Position numbers and translations under genes: made by a program
The notes under the pieces: generated by a model
What the model saw: only the letters and a program-made list of their open reading frames with translations
What the model was told of the DNA's origin: nothing
Databases searched by the model: none
Source of the DNA: Nonomuraea montanisoli
GTDB taxonomy: Bacteria > Actinomycetota > Actinomycetes > Streptosporangiales > Streptosporangiaceae
Length of the DNA stretch: 64,000 nucleotides
Direction of reading: 5' to 3'
NCBI RefSeq assembly: GCF_013363975.1
Contig: NZ_JABWGN010000012.1
Span: forward strand, 155,423 to 219,422
In this document: piece after piece, positions 1 to 8,364 of the stretch
Numbering within the stretch: position 1 is the stretch's first letter
How the letters are laid out: every line of letters starts with the position of its first letter

Positions 1-35
1 TGCCAAGGGCTAGACGTCGATCGGAAGGACCTGGC

Positions 36-1232
36 ATGGATGACCTCAGGCTTGGTGTGATCGGGCTTGGCGTGCGCAGCGGCCTCGCCGAGCTCGCCCA
101 CCGGCCCGGGAAGGGATCGCGGCTGGTCGCCTGCTGCGATCGTGATCCCCGGATGCTGTCCGGGGTCCGGGAGCGCTTCGGACCTGACCTGATCACGGTG
201 ACCGACCATCGTGAGCTGCTCGACGCCGACCTCGACGGGGTGTTCGTGCTGACGCCCGACCACACCCACGAGCCCATCGGCCTGGACTTCCTCCAGGCGG
301 GGATCCCGGTGTTCCTGGAGAAACCGCTCGCGATCACCACGGAAGGCTGTGACCGTCTCCTGGCGGCGGCGCGGGCGTACTCCACGCCGCTCTACGTCGG
401 GCACAACATGCGGCACATGCCCGTCGTCACGGCCATGCGCGAGCTGATCGACGACGGGGTCATCGGGCAGGTCAAGGCCGTCTGGTGCCGGCACTTCGTC
501 GGGCACGGCGGCGACTTCTACTTCAAGGACTGGCATGCCGACCGGCGCAACACCACCGGCCTGCTGCTGCAGAAGGGGGCGCACGACCTCGACGTCATCC
601 ACTGGCTCGGCGGGGGGTACACCAGACGGGTGAACGCCTTGGGGGGCCTGGTCGTCTACGGTGACATCGCCTCACGCCGGGACCGGGCCGGGGAGCGCAT
701 GACGGACTGGCTGTCCTCCGAGGACAACTGGCCGCCCCTCAGCCAGCGCGGCCTGAACCCGGTCGTCGACGTCGAGGACCTCAGCATGGTGAACATGCGA
801 CTGGACAACGGGGTCTACGCCAGCTACGAGCAGTGCCATTTCACGCCCGACTACTGGCGCAACTACACGGTCATCGGGACCGAGGGGCGGCTGGAGAACT
901 TCGGTGACGCCGAAGGCGCGGTCGTCAAGGTCTGGAACCGCCGCTCGGACTATCGTGCGGACGCTGATCTCACCGTGTCCGTCGAGACGCCGGAAGGCAC
1001 CCACGGGGGTGCCGACCCCCATCTGGTGGCGGAGTTCGTGCGATTCGTCAGGGAAGGCACGTCCACGGTCACTTCCCCGGTCGCGGCCCGTGAGGCGGTG
1101 GCGGCGGGATACGCCGCCACCGCCTCCCTGCGGGAGGACGGCCGGGCGCTCGACGTCCCGCCGACCGATCCCGAGATCGCTGCCTACTTCGCGAACGGCC
1201 AACGCGCGACACCTCCGCCGGGCCGCGCCTGA
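36..1232 (+). CDS. Gfo/Idh/MocA family oxidoreductase
   Basis: A 398-residue NAD(P)-dependent sugar or inositol dehydrogenase-like protein. The N-terminus has the Rossmann dinucleotide motif (GVIGLGVRSG, residues about 8-17), followed near residue 95 by the FLEKPLA signature whose lysine is a catalytic residue in this family. The C-terminal half is the substrate domain, with a GAHDLDVIHWL segment carrying the conserved His-x-x-Asp-x-x-x-Trp pattern. A GGAAGGA ribosome site at 21-27 sets the start. Its 3' end overlaps the convergent CBS gene by 49 bases. The first 35 bases contain an in-frame-looking stop (TAG at 11-13) that may end an upstream gene, so an operon to the left is possible. The substrate cannot be read from sequence. 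The family call is firm; specificity is unknown. Confidence 0.9.
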   Translation: MDDLRLGVIGLGVRSGLAELAHRPGKGSRLVACCDRDPRMLSGVRERFGPDLITVTDHRELLDADLDGVFVLTPDHTHEPIGLDFLQAGIPVFLEKPLAITTEGCDRLLAAARAYSTPLYVGHNMRHMPVVTAMRELIDDGVIGQVKAVWCRHFVGHGGDFYFKDWHADRRNTTGLLLQKGAHDLDVIHWLGGGYTRRVNALGGLVVYGDIASRRDRAGERMTDWLSSEDNWPPLSQRGLNPVVDVEDLSMVNMRLDNGVYASYEQCHFTPDYWRNYTVIGTEGRLENFGDAEGAVVKVWNRRSDYRADADLTVSVETPEGTHGGADPHLVAEFVRFVREGTSTVTSPVAAREAVAAGYAATASLREDGRALDVPPTDPEIAAYFANGQRATPPPGRA

Positions 1233-1924
1233 CCGCCTCGAAGATCGGTGCCCAGCCGAACGAAGTCCTCGCGGATGCCGACGACTCCGCCGAGCCCCTT
1301 GGCCAGGTGCACGGCCGCCGCCGCGTCGGCGCTCGTGGCGGTGTGCCCGGACAGCGTCACGATGCCGTCCTGCACCCGGACGACGATGCCCGTCCGGTCG
1401 TTCCACCGGGCCTGCTCGGGGATGGCCTGCTCGACCCAGCGCTTGATCTCGGCGTCGTCGTGCACATACGCCTTGAGCAGATCGCGTCTGCTGACGATGC
1501 CGATCAGCCGTCCGTCGTCGTCAACGACGATCAGGCGCTTGATGCCGTGCGCGTCCATGAGCTGCGCGGCGGTCACGGTGGAGGCGAACGGGTCGACCGT
1601 CACCGCCGGCGCGGACATCAGCTCGGCCGCCGTGACGCCCACGGCCTTGTGGCGGGTGTCCGCGCCGTGCCCGGTCAGCCTGCGGCGCAGGCGGGTCCGC
1701 AGCCGCGGCCGGTAGCCCTCCCCGTAGTACTGCTCCCGGAACTCCTCCTTGCGCAACAGATCCGCCTCGGACACCACGCCGACGACCCTGCCACCGGCGG
1801 CCAGGACGGGCACGGCGCTGACCTCGCGCCGCACGAGCAGCTCGGCGACGTCCTTGAACGGCGTGCCCGCCTCGACCGAGGCGACATGCGTGGTCATGAC
1901 ATCCCGCACGTTGATCCGCAACAT
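1184..1924 (-). CDS. CBS-pair protein with C-terminal BON domain
   Basis: A 246-residue soluble protein with two CBS domains (about residues 5-60 and 90-150), a nucleotide-sensing module, followed by a BON domain (about 165-230), usually linked to lipid or membrane contact. The start at 1924 was chosen over an upstream in-frame ATG (1948) because GGGAGGA sits four bases before it and the protein then begins MLRINVRDVM, the usual first CBS strand. CBS proteins such as Hrp1 (Rv2626c) belong to the mycobacterial DosR hypoxia regulon, and a DosR-like box lies 53-66 bases upstream, so hypoxic induction is likely. The exact ligand is not known. Confidence 0.88.
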   Translation of the reverse strand: MLRINVRDVMTTHVASVEAGTPFKDVAELLVRREVSAVPVLAAGGRVVGVVSEADLLRKEEFREQYYGEGYRPRLRTRLRRRLTGHGADTRHKAVGVTAAELMSAPAVTVDPFASTVTAAQLMDAHGIKRLIVVDDDGRLIGIVSRRDLLKAYVHDDAEIKRWVEQAIPEQARWNDRTGIVVRVQDGIVTLSGHTATSADAAAAVHLAKGLGGVVGIREDFVRLGTDLRGGQARPGGGVARWPFAK

Positions 1925-1976
1925 GGGTCCTCCCTTTCCGCCTGCCATGACACCGCCTCATCCGGCCTGGCCTCCA

Positions 1977-1990
1977 GGGCCGGAGGTCCT
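1977..1990. promoter_or_regulatory. DosR/OsdR-like box upstream of the CBS gene
   Basis: GGGCCGGAGGTCCT matches the core GGGAC-N4-GTCCC at 8 of 10 fixed positions. It lies 53 bases upstream of the CBS-BON start, the usual place for a DosR-type activator site. Weaker than the boxes at 7779 and 12230. Confidence 0.45.
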
Positions 1991-2067
1991 GCCGACCGCG
2001 GCTTTGGTCAAGGCACGTCCCCCACAGGGGAGGCGCCTGCGCGGGTGACCGACGGCAGGGGCCGTAC

Positions 2068-2081
2068 GGGACGTTCGGCCC
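2068..2081. promoter_or_regulatory. DosR/OsdR-like box upstream of the hemerythrin gene
   Basis: GGGACGTTCGGCCC matches GGGAC-N4-GTCCC at 9 of 10 fixed positions and lies about 70 bases upstream of the hemerythrin-like gene. With the box at 1977 it gives each divergent gene its own site. Confidence 0.5.
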
Positions 2082-2149
2082 TGATCACCATGTCGTCCCG
2101 TCCGGGAGGGTGAGGACGCGAGCGAAGGAGAAGAGAGCCATGCAAGGAC

Positions 2150-2605
2150 ATGATCATGTGTGACTACTGTGGCTGCCGGGAGTTCCCGTTGATCGGCCGC
2201 CTGTCCCAGGAGCACTGGGACATCAAGGAGTGCGCCGGAGCGTTGCGCCGCGCGATCGGCGAGGGCGGGCACGACGACGCCGCGAGACTCCTCGACGAGC
2301 TGCTCACCCGGCTCGTCCCGCACACCGCCACCGAGGAGGGCGGGCTGTTCGCCGAACTGCGCGCCGACGGATCGCTGGCCGAGGAGGTGGAGCGGCTGTG
2401 CGCCGAGCACGCCGACATCCACGGCGTGCTCGGGACGGTCGACCGGGCCGCACCGGACTGGCCCGCCGTACTGCGGGCCCTCGACCGGCTGCATCAGCAC
2501 ATCGACCACGAGGAGCACGGCCTGTTCCCCGCTGCCGTGATCATGTTGCCGCTCGCCGCCTGGGACCGCATCACGCCCGGCCAGTCCCCAGCGCCGGCCG
2601 GATAG
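2150..2605 (+). CDS. Hemerythrin HHE domain protein
   Basis: A 151-residue four-helix-bundle protein that probably binds a non-heme di-iron centre and senses or scavenges O2, NO or iron. Spaced His/Glu ligands are visible: LSQEHWDIKE (about 18-27), LVPHTATEEGGLF (about 56-68), LCAEHADIHGVL (about 83-94) and LHQHIDHEEHGLF (about 110-122). The N-terminus carries a Cys-x2-Cys-x-Cys cluster (CDYCGC), which could bind metal or be redox active. A second in-frame ATG at 2156 has better spacing from AAGGA at 2144-2148 and may be the true start. It is divergent from the CBS gene with DosR-like boxes between them, fitting a role in the hypoxia/NO island. Confidence 0.88.
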   Translation: MIMCDYCGCREFPLIGRLSQEHWDIKECAGALRRAIGEGGHDDAARLLDELLTRLVPHTATEEGGLFAELRADGSLAEEVERLCAEHADIHGVLGTVDRAAPDWPAVLRALDRLHQHIDHEEHGLFPAAVIMLPLAAWDRITPGQSPAPAG

Positions 2606-2661
2606 CGCGATTCTTCGCGGCGGTGCCGGCGCGGTCCGTGTCCCCCATGACCGGCGTCCCT

Positions 2662-3639
2662 TCACGACCGGGTGTTGAAGACTTCGTGCAGGGGACGGCG
2701 CGGCACGGCGGGGACCGGCGGGCCGTACCCGAGCCGCAGCAGCATCTGCAGGTACCCGAGCGTCCCGGCGGGCTCGTCACCGTGCCCCTGGTCCGCGAGA
2801 TCCAAGGGCTGGCTGAGCAGCGACGCCGACACCCCCTGAGCGGTGGCGGTGAGCAGGACCCGCTGCAGCGCCTGGCCGGCGGCCAGCCAATCACGTGGTC
2901 CGTCGCCGCGGGTGAACAAGGCGGCGATCTGTGGATCTCCTTCGAACCTGGCCACCTCCCCGCCCTCTCCCAGGCTGAAGTCGCGCAGGGGCAGCTCGGC
3001 GCACTCTGGTCGAGGACCGAAGGCGTGGCGGGGGATGCCGTCGGCGCGGGTGCCGTCCCCGGTCCAGCGGGACAGCTCGCGGCGATGGGCGTCATCGCGG
3101 GAGAGCGCCCTGTCCGCGGCGGCGACCATGCCGAGGACCTCGCGGGCCACCCGGCTGTCGAGCATGACCAGCGTGGCCCCCTCCCGGCCGGCCGCGTCGA
3201 CCAGGTCGTCGACGGCCTTGACGGGCAGGGGGCTGCCGTCGAAGGGGAAGCGGTTGGTGCGCCGGCGCGGAATCATGGCGTGCAACTGCCGCTCCTCCTG
3301 TGACGGCGCTTCCCCTTGGACGGCCCGGACGACGGCGAGGAGGTCGGGCGCGCCGCGCGGGGCGGGCAACGGCAGGACACGAGCCTGGTGTCCGGTCATC
3401 CGGATGGCCAGTCTCATGTTGAACAGGGCGGCCCCGCAGCTGATGCCGAGGCAGCGTCCCCGGGGGTCGGCGACGGGCAACTGCCGGCGAAGGTCGGCGT
3501 ACACGGTCACACTGTTCTTGAGGTGGTGGAACAGCCACGGCTGGGTGTTGTGCACGGAAGGTGCGGCGATCGCGGCCTCGATGATCCGGCGCACGCCGGA
3601 GGCACTGGCGAACGGGCCGGCCATCGTCTCACTTCTCAT
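2662..3639 (-). CDS. Acg-type FMN nitroreductase family protein (copy 1)
   Basis: A 325-residue member of the Acg subgroup of the nitroreductase superfamily; mycobacterial Acg (Rv2032) is a DosR-regulated protein thought to sequester flavin rather than act as a classic nitroreductase. Diagnostic segments are APSVHNTQPW near residue 27, RRRTNRFPFDG near residue 130 and a C-terminal LRLGYGPPVP. The start codon overlaps the nirK stop by four bases (ATGA), so it is translationally coupled to the nitrite reductase. A paralogue at 6658-7707 lies on the other side of nirK. The family call is strong; whether it is an enzyme or a flavin store is not shown by sequence. Confidence 0.88.
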   Translation of the reverse strand: MRSETMAGPFASASGVRRIIEAAIAAPSVHNTQPWLFHHLKNSVTVYADLRRQLPVADPRGRCLGISCGAALFNMRLAIRMTGHQARVLPLPAPRGAPDLLAVVRAVQGEAPSQEERQLHAMIPRRRTNRFPFDGSPLPVKAVDDLVDAAGREGATLVMLDSRVAREVLGMVAAADRALSRDDAHRRELSRWTGDGTRADGIPRHAFGPRPECAELPLRDFSLGEGGEVARFEGDPQIAALFTRGDGPRDWLAAGQALQRVLLTATAQGVSASLLSQPLDLADQGHGDEPAGTLGYLQMLLRLGYGPPVPAVPRRPLHEVFNTRS

Positions 3640-6275
3640 CGTCCGGCCACCTTGAACAGGCCGTGCGCGCCCGCCTCCGCCTGGCGCATGCTGTGGTCCA
3701 CCACCGGGTAGGTGCCCGGCTCGGGGAAGACGAGCTCGGCGAAGCCGCCCTGCGCGGGGGCCAGGTCGAGTACCTGCGCCCCGCCCGGGTCGTCGGTCCG
3801 CAGCGCGTAGGCGCCCTCCTTGTAGACGGTGTCGAAGGGCGCGCCGACCACGTGCAGCGCCGTGCCCGAGCTCGGACCGGCGGCCACGGCCCAGATGCGG
3901 ACCCGCTCTCCGGCCTCGGCCCGCAGCGGGGCGTGGTCGTAGCCGGAGGCGGTGCCGTTGAACATCCAGCCGTCCGGTTCGCCCTTCCTGATCCTGGCGA
4001 CGTGGGCGTCGGTGCCGGGCTCGTCGAGGTACAGCTCTCCCTGGACCAGGAGGTATTCACGATCCACCTTCGGCAGGTCGGGCGGGTCGATGATGACGGC
4101 GCCGTACATGCCGTTGGCGATGTGCTGGGTCATCGGCATGGTCGAGCAGTGATACAGCCACGCGCCGGCGAAGTCCGCGCGGAAGCGGTAGGTCAGCCGT
4201 TCGCCCGGCTGGATCGTGCGCATCGGCCCGTCCGGCGCGGTCGCCCCGGCGTGGAAGTCGATGCCGTGTCCCATGCTGCCGGCGTTGACGAACGTCACCA
4301 CGAAGACGTCTCCGACCCTGCCGCGCAGCACGGGCCCGGGCATGGTGCCGTTGAACGTCCACACGCGTTGCCGCACCCCCGGCGCGACCTCCCGCACGCG
4401 GGTGTCTTCGGCGCGGATCTCGACGCGGTGCTCCGCGCCGCCGGGCGCGGGAAGCAGCATCGCGTCGTACGGTTTCCAGTCCGGTGACATGGGCGCGGCC
4501 AGGTCCAGCCGGGCAGGTCCGGCGGCGGTCGCGGCGTGGTCACCGTGGCCGGTGTGGCCGGTGCTCGGCTGGGGCCGGGACGCCACGGCGCCGGTCGGGA
4601 CCAGGCGCATGGTCATGCCCGCCGCGCGGTGCCCGGCCACCGTGCACCAGCCGTCCACCGGCTCGCCCAGCGGGGCGAGCTTCAGCGTGGCGCTCCGGCC
4701 CGGGGCCAGCAGCGGGGTGCGTTCGCCGGTCGCCAGGCGCAGATCGTGCCGTTGCGCGTCGGCGTTGGTGACGCGCAAGGTCAGTACGGTGCCGACGGGC
4801 GCCTGGACGGCGGCGGGGCGGATGCTCATGCCGGACAGGGTCACCTCGACCGTGCGGGAACCGGTCGCTGTCACCGGCGTCGCCGGTCCCGATCCGCCGG
4901 ACGTGGCGGCGACGACCGCGGCGGCCGTCAGCAGGCAGCCGGCGGCCACCCCGGCGACGGCCGGCAGGGACTTCCGCCACGTCCTGCCGCCCTCCGCGTC
5001 CTCGGCGGCCGGCGGCGGAGCGCCGCCCGGCCGGGCTCGGGTCAGCGCGGTCAGTGCCAGGACGACGAAGGCCACGACCGAGCCCAGCACCAGCGCCCAG
5101 CCCAGCAGCGTCACCGGCCGCGGCACCGGAAGGACCAGCAGCGGCACCCCGAGATTGAGCGCCGCCAGCCGGGCCGCCCAGCCGCGCTCCAGCAGCGCCG
5201 CGTTCGCCTTGAACCGGGCCGGCCCGCCGCCCAGCACCGCGGGCAGCAGGTGCAGCAGCGAGCCCAGCAGCGTCTGGGCGACGAATCCGACGAGCACCAG
5301 CGGCAGCAGCGAATCCAGCGCCGCGGCGACTTCGTGTGCCCGGCGGGTGGCCACGACCACCAGATCGGCGGCCAGCGCCACCTCGAACCAGACGATCGCC
5401 GCTGCGAGCGTCCACGAGGCCCCGGTGTGCGGCTGCTTGCGCCGGAGGGCTTCCGCCAGCGGCACGAGCGCCGCGAGCCCACCGGCCGCGTAGACGACCA
5501 GCCCGGCGAAGGCGACCCACCGCCAGCCCCCCGCCAGCCCGGCGACGGCCACCGCCAGACCCGGCACCGCCAGCCCCAAGCCCACGCGCGACGCCCGCCG
5601 GGTCCGCTCCGACATGCGGGTCCGCAGGACCGTCGGCCACAGCGTGAACAGGGTGCCGAGCACGGTGAGACCGACCCAGCCGAACACGTTCACCTCGGCG
5701 TGCGCGGCGTGCAGCCGCTCGTGCAACGCGCCGTGCCCGAGGTGGGCGCTCAGCAGCCCGCCCAGGACGCCGCCGGCCGCGAGCGCACCGGCGGCGGCGA
5801 CGTACCAGCCGATGACGTGGCCGAACCGGCCCGGCAGCGCCCGCCTCACCAGCAGGACGAGGACCGTCCCGTGCCACAGCACCACGCCCACCATCAGGCC
5901 CGCGCCACCGGCGGCGACCGGCCACGGTCCCGCCGACACCCCGGCCAGCACCGCCACCGTCGCCGCGTTGAGCGCGGCGAGCCTGGTCAGGCTGCCGCGC
6001 CGCGGCGGGGTGCGGACGCGCAGCAGCGCCACGGTGAAGTGCTCGCTCCAGATGAGGATGGCGGTGCCGACCGCGCCCAGCAGGAACACGTGGACGAGCA
6101 GCCAGCGGGGCGCCGGCAGCGCGTCGCCCCCGAGCGCCACCGCGACGGTCAGGCCCAGCCAGGCGATGACGATCGCGTTCGCCCGCAGGTGCCACGACGC
6201 GCGGGGACGCGGCGGCGGCGCCTCCGGGTCGAGCGGCCTTTCCCTCTCGACACGGATGTCGACCGGCCCCACCAT
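3636..6275 (-). CDS. nirK: Copper nitrite reductase with N-terminal polytopic membrane domain
   Basis: An 879-residue fusion. Residues about 30-410 form many hydrophobic helices with an NnrS/heme-copper-oxidase-like look (WSEHFTVALLR, HAEVNVFGWVGLTVLG). Next is a single cupredoxin domain with a His...Cys...His...Met type-1 copper set (HDLRLA, WCTVAGHRAAGMTM), then a two-domain NirK: GHGIDFHAG holds the catalytic Asp and a type-2 His, AWLYHCSTMPMTQH holds type-1 and type-2 ligands, and TALHVVGAPFD holds the second catalytic His. It should reduce nitrite to NO at the outer membrane face. The start at 6275 is set by GGGAGG five bases upstream; the frame stays open further upstream through a remnant gene. 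The stop overlaps acg copy 1, giving one operon. Confidence 0.88.
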   Translation of the reverse strand: MVGPVDIRVERERPLDPEAPPPRPRASWHLRANAIVIAWLGLTVAVALGGDALPAPRWLLVHVFLLGAVGTAILIWSEHFTVALLRVRTPPRRGSLTRLAALNAATVAVLAGVSAGPWPVAAGGAGLMVGVVLWHGTVLVLLVRRALPGRFGHVIGWYVAAAGALAAGGVLGGLLSAHLGHGALHERLHAAHAEVNVFGWVGLTVLGTLFTLWPTVLRTRMSERTRRASRVGLGLAVPGLAVAVAGLAGGWRWVAFAGLVVYAAGGLAALVPLAEALRRKQPHTGASWTLAAAIVWFEVALAADLVVVATRRAHEVAAALDSLLPLVLVGFVAQTLLGSLLHLLPAVLGGGPARFKANAALLERGWAARLAALNLGVPLLVLPVPRPVTLLGWALVLGSVVAFVVLALTALTRARPGGAPPPAAEDAEGGRTWRKSLPAVAGVAAGCLLTAAAVVAATSGGSGPATPVTATGSRTVEVTLSGMSIRPAAVQAPVGTVLTLRVTNADAQRHDLRLATGERTPLLAPGRSATLKLAPLGEPVDGWCTVAGHRAAGMTMRLVPTGAVASRPQPSTGHTGHGDHAATAAGPARLDLAAPMSPDWKPYDAMLLPAPGGAEHRVEIRAEDTRVREVAPGVRQRVWTFNGTMPGPVLRGRVGDVFVVTFVNAGSMGHGIDFHAGATAPDGPMRTIQPGERLTYRFRADFAGAWLYHCSTMPMTQHIANGMYGAVIIDPPDLPKVDREYLLVQGELYLDEPGTDAHVARIRKGEPDGWMFNGTASGYDHAPLRAEAGERVRIWAVAAGPSSGTALHVVGAPFDTVYKEGAYALRTDDPGGAQVLDLAPAQGGFAELVFPEPGTYPVVDHSMRQAEAGAHGLFKVAGR

Positions 6276-6502
6276 GGGCACCTCCCTATCACGACCGGAG
6301 CGCGTCACAGCGATCGCGCATCCGGCGAACATCAGCAGAGCGAGCACCGCCAGCACGCCGCCCGGCGCGCGGGCCGCTTCCGCGGCGGCCAGGTCACCGG
6401 GGCGTGCCCGAAGACCATGGACATGACGAACCCGAGGAACAACCCGCGCAGGGAGCGCCGGGCCACGTCGTGGAAGGCCGGCCACCCGGCCGCCGCCAGC
6501 AT
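6276..6502 (-). pseudogene. Remnant of a small membrane protein upstream of nirK
   Basis: Two membrane-protein-like segments lie in different frames with only about 14 bases between them. 6502-6383 reads a helix containing LFLGFVMSMVFGHAPV, and 6362 onward, in the nirK frame, reads GGVLAVLALLMFAGCAIAV. In NnrS-like small membrane proteins such segments are separated by further helices, so I infer an internal deletion plus frameshift. The 382-base gap between nirK and acg copy 2 holds nothing else I can recognise. An alternative is chance hydrophobicity in GC-rich DNA. Confidence 0.4.
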
Positions 6503-6657
6503 CCCGGTCCCGGCTTCGCGGCCGGATGTGCTGTGCCGCCACGGCCTGTCACGCCGTCCGGCGCACGGCCGGGATCGTCGCGCGGCGCCGGTCACCGGCT
6601 GTGCGGCGGCCGGCCTCGACGTCCATCCCGCCCCGACCGGGCGCGGGTCGCAACGGC

Positions 6658-7707
6658 TCACGCACGGCGTGCCTCGCGTCCGTCGAGGACCTCGCACACC
6701 GGACGGCGGGCCACCCGCCGGACCGGCGAGCCGTAGCCGAGCCTGATCAGCATCTGCACGTGCCCGAGCGGACCGACCCGGTCGCCGCGGTGCTGCGGCG
6801 GGCGCAGGTCGAGCGGCTGGCTGAACAACGACGCCGCCACGCCGTACGCGGTCGCGGTGAGCAGGACCCGCTGCAGCGCCTGCCCGGCGCGCAGCCAGTC
6901 GCGCGGTCCGTCACCGGCCGTGAACAGGGCGGCGAGCTGCGGATCCGGCTCGAAGTCCGTGGGTTGTCCACCCCCGTCGTACGCGCCTCGCGTGCCGCCG
7001 AGGCCGAAGTCGCGCATGGGCGGCCCGCCAAGCCCGGGGCGTGGCCCGAAGGCATGGCCGGGCACGCCGTCGGCGCCTGTCTCCGCCCGGGTCCAGTGGG
7101 CCAGCTCGGCGCGGTAGGCCGCGTCCGCCGCGAGGGTGGCGTCGGCTGTGGCGACCATGTCCAGGACGCGCCGCGCCGCCCGCCCCGCGACCGGGACCAG
7201 CGTCGCGCCCTCGCCATGGGCGGCGGCGACCAGGGCGGCCAGGACGTCCCTGGGCAGCGGGCGGCCGTCGAAGGGGAAACGGTTGGTACGCCGGTGCGGG
7301 ATCATGTCGTGCAGCAGCCGCTCGTCCGGGCTCGGCGGGCCGCCGGGCGTCGCGTGGACGGTGGCCAGCAGGTCCGGCCGGTCGCCGGGGTCGGGCAGCG
7401 GCAGGACGCGGGGATCGTGACCGGTCATCCGGACCGCCAGCCGCAGGTTGAACAGCGCGGCCCCGCAACTGACGCCCAGCCCGCGGCCCAGCGGGTCGGT
7501 GACGGCGAGCAGCCGGTCCAGGTCGGCGTACAGGTCCATGGTGGCGTCGTCGACGCGGTGGAAGCGCCACGGCTGGGTGTTGTGCACCGAGGGCGCCGCG
7601 ACGGCGGCGGCGATCGCCCGGTGGAGGCCGGCCTGCGTGGCGAAGGGGTTCTCCCCCGGCCGGGTGCCGGGGGCACCGGTCTCGGGGATGGTGCCGGGTC
7701 CGGTCAT
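6658..7707 (-). CDS. Acg-type FMN nitroreductase family protein (copy 2)
   Basis: A 349-residue paralogue of the protein at 2662-3639, with the same landmarks: APSVHNTQPWRFH near residue 38, HRRTNRFPFDGRPLP near residue 135 and LIRLGYGSPVRRV at the C-terminus. It carries a longer N-terminal extension (about 25 residues rich in Gly and Pro) and an insert near residue 240. No strong ribosome site precedes 7707. A near-perfect DosR-like box at 7779-7792 lies 72 bases upstream, so this copy has its own hypoxia-type promoter, unlike copy 1, which is coupled to nirK. Probable flavin-binding protein of the nitrogen-oxide island; catalytic activity uncertain. Confidence 0.87.
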   Translation of the reverse strand: MTGPGTIPETGAPGTRPGENPFATQAGLHRAIAAAVAAPSVHNTQPWRFHRVDDATMDLYADLDRLLAVTDPLGRGLGVSCGAALFNLRLAVRMTGHDPRVLPLPDPGDRPDLLATVHATPGGPPSPDERLLHDMIPHRRTNRFPFDGRPLPRDVLAALVAAAHGEGATLVPVAGRAARRVLDMVATADATLAADAAYRAELAHWTRAETGADGVPGHAFGPRPGLGGPPMRDFGLGGTRGAYDGGGQPTDFEPDPQLAALFTAGDGPRDWLRAGQALQRVLLTATAYGVAASLFSQPLDLRPPQHRGDRVGPLGHVQMLIRLGYGSPVRRVARRPVCEVLDGREARRA

Positions 7708-7778
7708 CGGGGCGTTCCCGGCGTGGGGGCAGCAGCGGACATGTACTCAAGATCTCGCGTCGCTCCGTGCCGGCGGCA

Positions 7779-7814
7779 GGGACCAAAGTCCCTTCCAGCA
7801 GGTCCGATGGACCG
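7779..7814. promoter_or_regulatory. DosR/OsdR-like box with companion site 22 bp away
   Basis: GGGACCAAAGTCCC at 7779-7792 fits the DosR core at all ten fixed positions. Exactly 22 bp further from the gene, 7801-7814 reads GGTCCGATGGACCG, a palindrome around GGTCC/GGACC that shares 12 of 14 bases with the companion of the phosphoketolase box. It should drive acg copy 2. Confidence 0.75.
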
Positions 7815-7866
7815 TTCGGGGTCGCTCCGTCGGCCGCCGAGCTCGCCGCGAGAGGGCGTCGAGTTC

Positions 7867-7900
7867 GTCGGGCTCGTCGGGCTCGTCGGGCTCGTCGGGC
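7867..7900. repeat. 9-bp tandem repeat, GTCGGGCTC x 3.8
   Basis: Three perfect GTCGGGCTC units (7867, 7876, 7885) and a partial fourth (7894-7900) lie just downstream of the CopD-like stop. No coding role seen. Confidence 0.8.
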
Positions 7901-7926
7901 AACAGGATGAGATCGCTGTCGGACCT

Positions 7927-8364
7927 TCAGGTCGCCGGCAGGGCGGTGGCGAGCAGGACGACGCCGAGCGATCCCACCAGGGCGCTCACGGCCATCGTAC
8001 GAGCGAGCCCGGGCCGGGCCGCGCCGCTGGCCCAGCCGTGCAGGCCGGCGGCGGCCATGACGGCGCAGAACAGCAGCAGCTTGGCGGCCAGGATCCGGCC
8101 GTAGCCGGGGTCGGCGAGCGAGGACCAGGTGACGCCCTTGCGCCAGGCCAGAGCCACGCCGGTGCCGAGCTGGACGGGCAGGAAAGCCGCCGCGGTGAGG
8201 ATCCCGAAACGGCGGCCGACCGCGGTCAGCACCGCGGCCCGCCGCTGCTCGTCCAGGAGCCTGCGGGCCAGGGGCAGCACGACCAGCGACACCGTGAGCT
8301 GCCCGCCGACCCACAACGCCGCCGACAGGACGTGCAGGAACCGGACCGCCGACCACCACGTCAT
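7927..8364 (-). CDS. CopD-like four-helix membrane protein
   Basis: A 145-residue integral membrane protein with four predicted helices (about residues 6-32, 50-72, 90-112, 120-142). The first helix contains FLHVLSAALWVGG, typical of the CopD/DUF2269-like family in which helix histidines may bind heme or copper. Its ATG overlaps the narK stop by four bases (ATGA), so it is translationally coupled to the NarK transporter. In this setting it may help copper or heme supply to NirK or respiratory complexes, which is inference. A frame that stays open upstream of 8364 lies inside narK and is not coding. Confidence 0.75.
   Translation of the reverse strand: MTWWSAVRFLHVLSAALWVGGQLTVSLVVLPLARRLLDEQRRAAVLTAVGRRFGILTAAAFLPVQLGTGVALAWRKGVTWSSLADPGYGRILAAKLLLFCAVMAAAGLHGWASGAARPGLARTMAVSALVGSLGVVLLATALPAT

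Noticed and set aside
4536..6746. Long plus-strand open frame opposite nirK
   Set aside because: Arg/Gln/Gly-rich antisense shadow of a clear minus-strand gene.
7921..7933. GGACCTTCAGGTC, resembling a DosR box
   Set aside because: Overlaps the CopD-like stop codon and is about 215 bases from the nearest start; likely coincidental beside the strong site at 7779.
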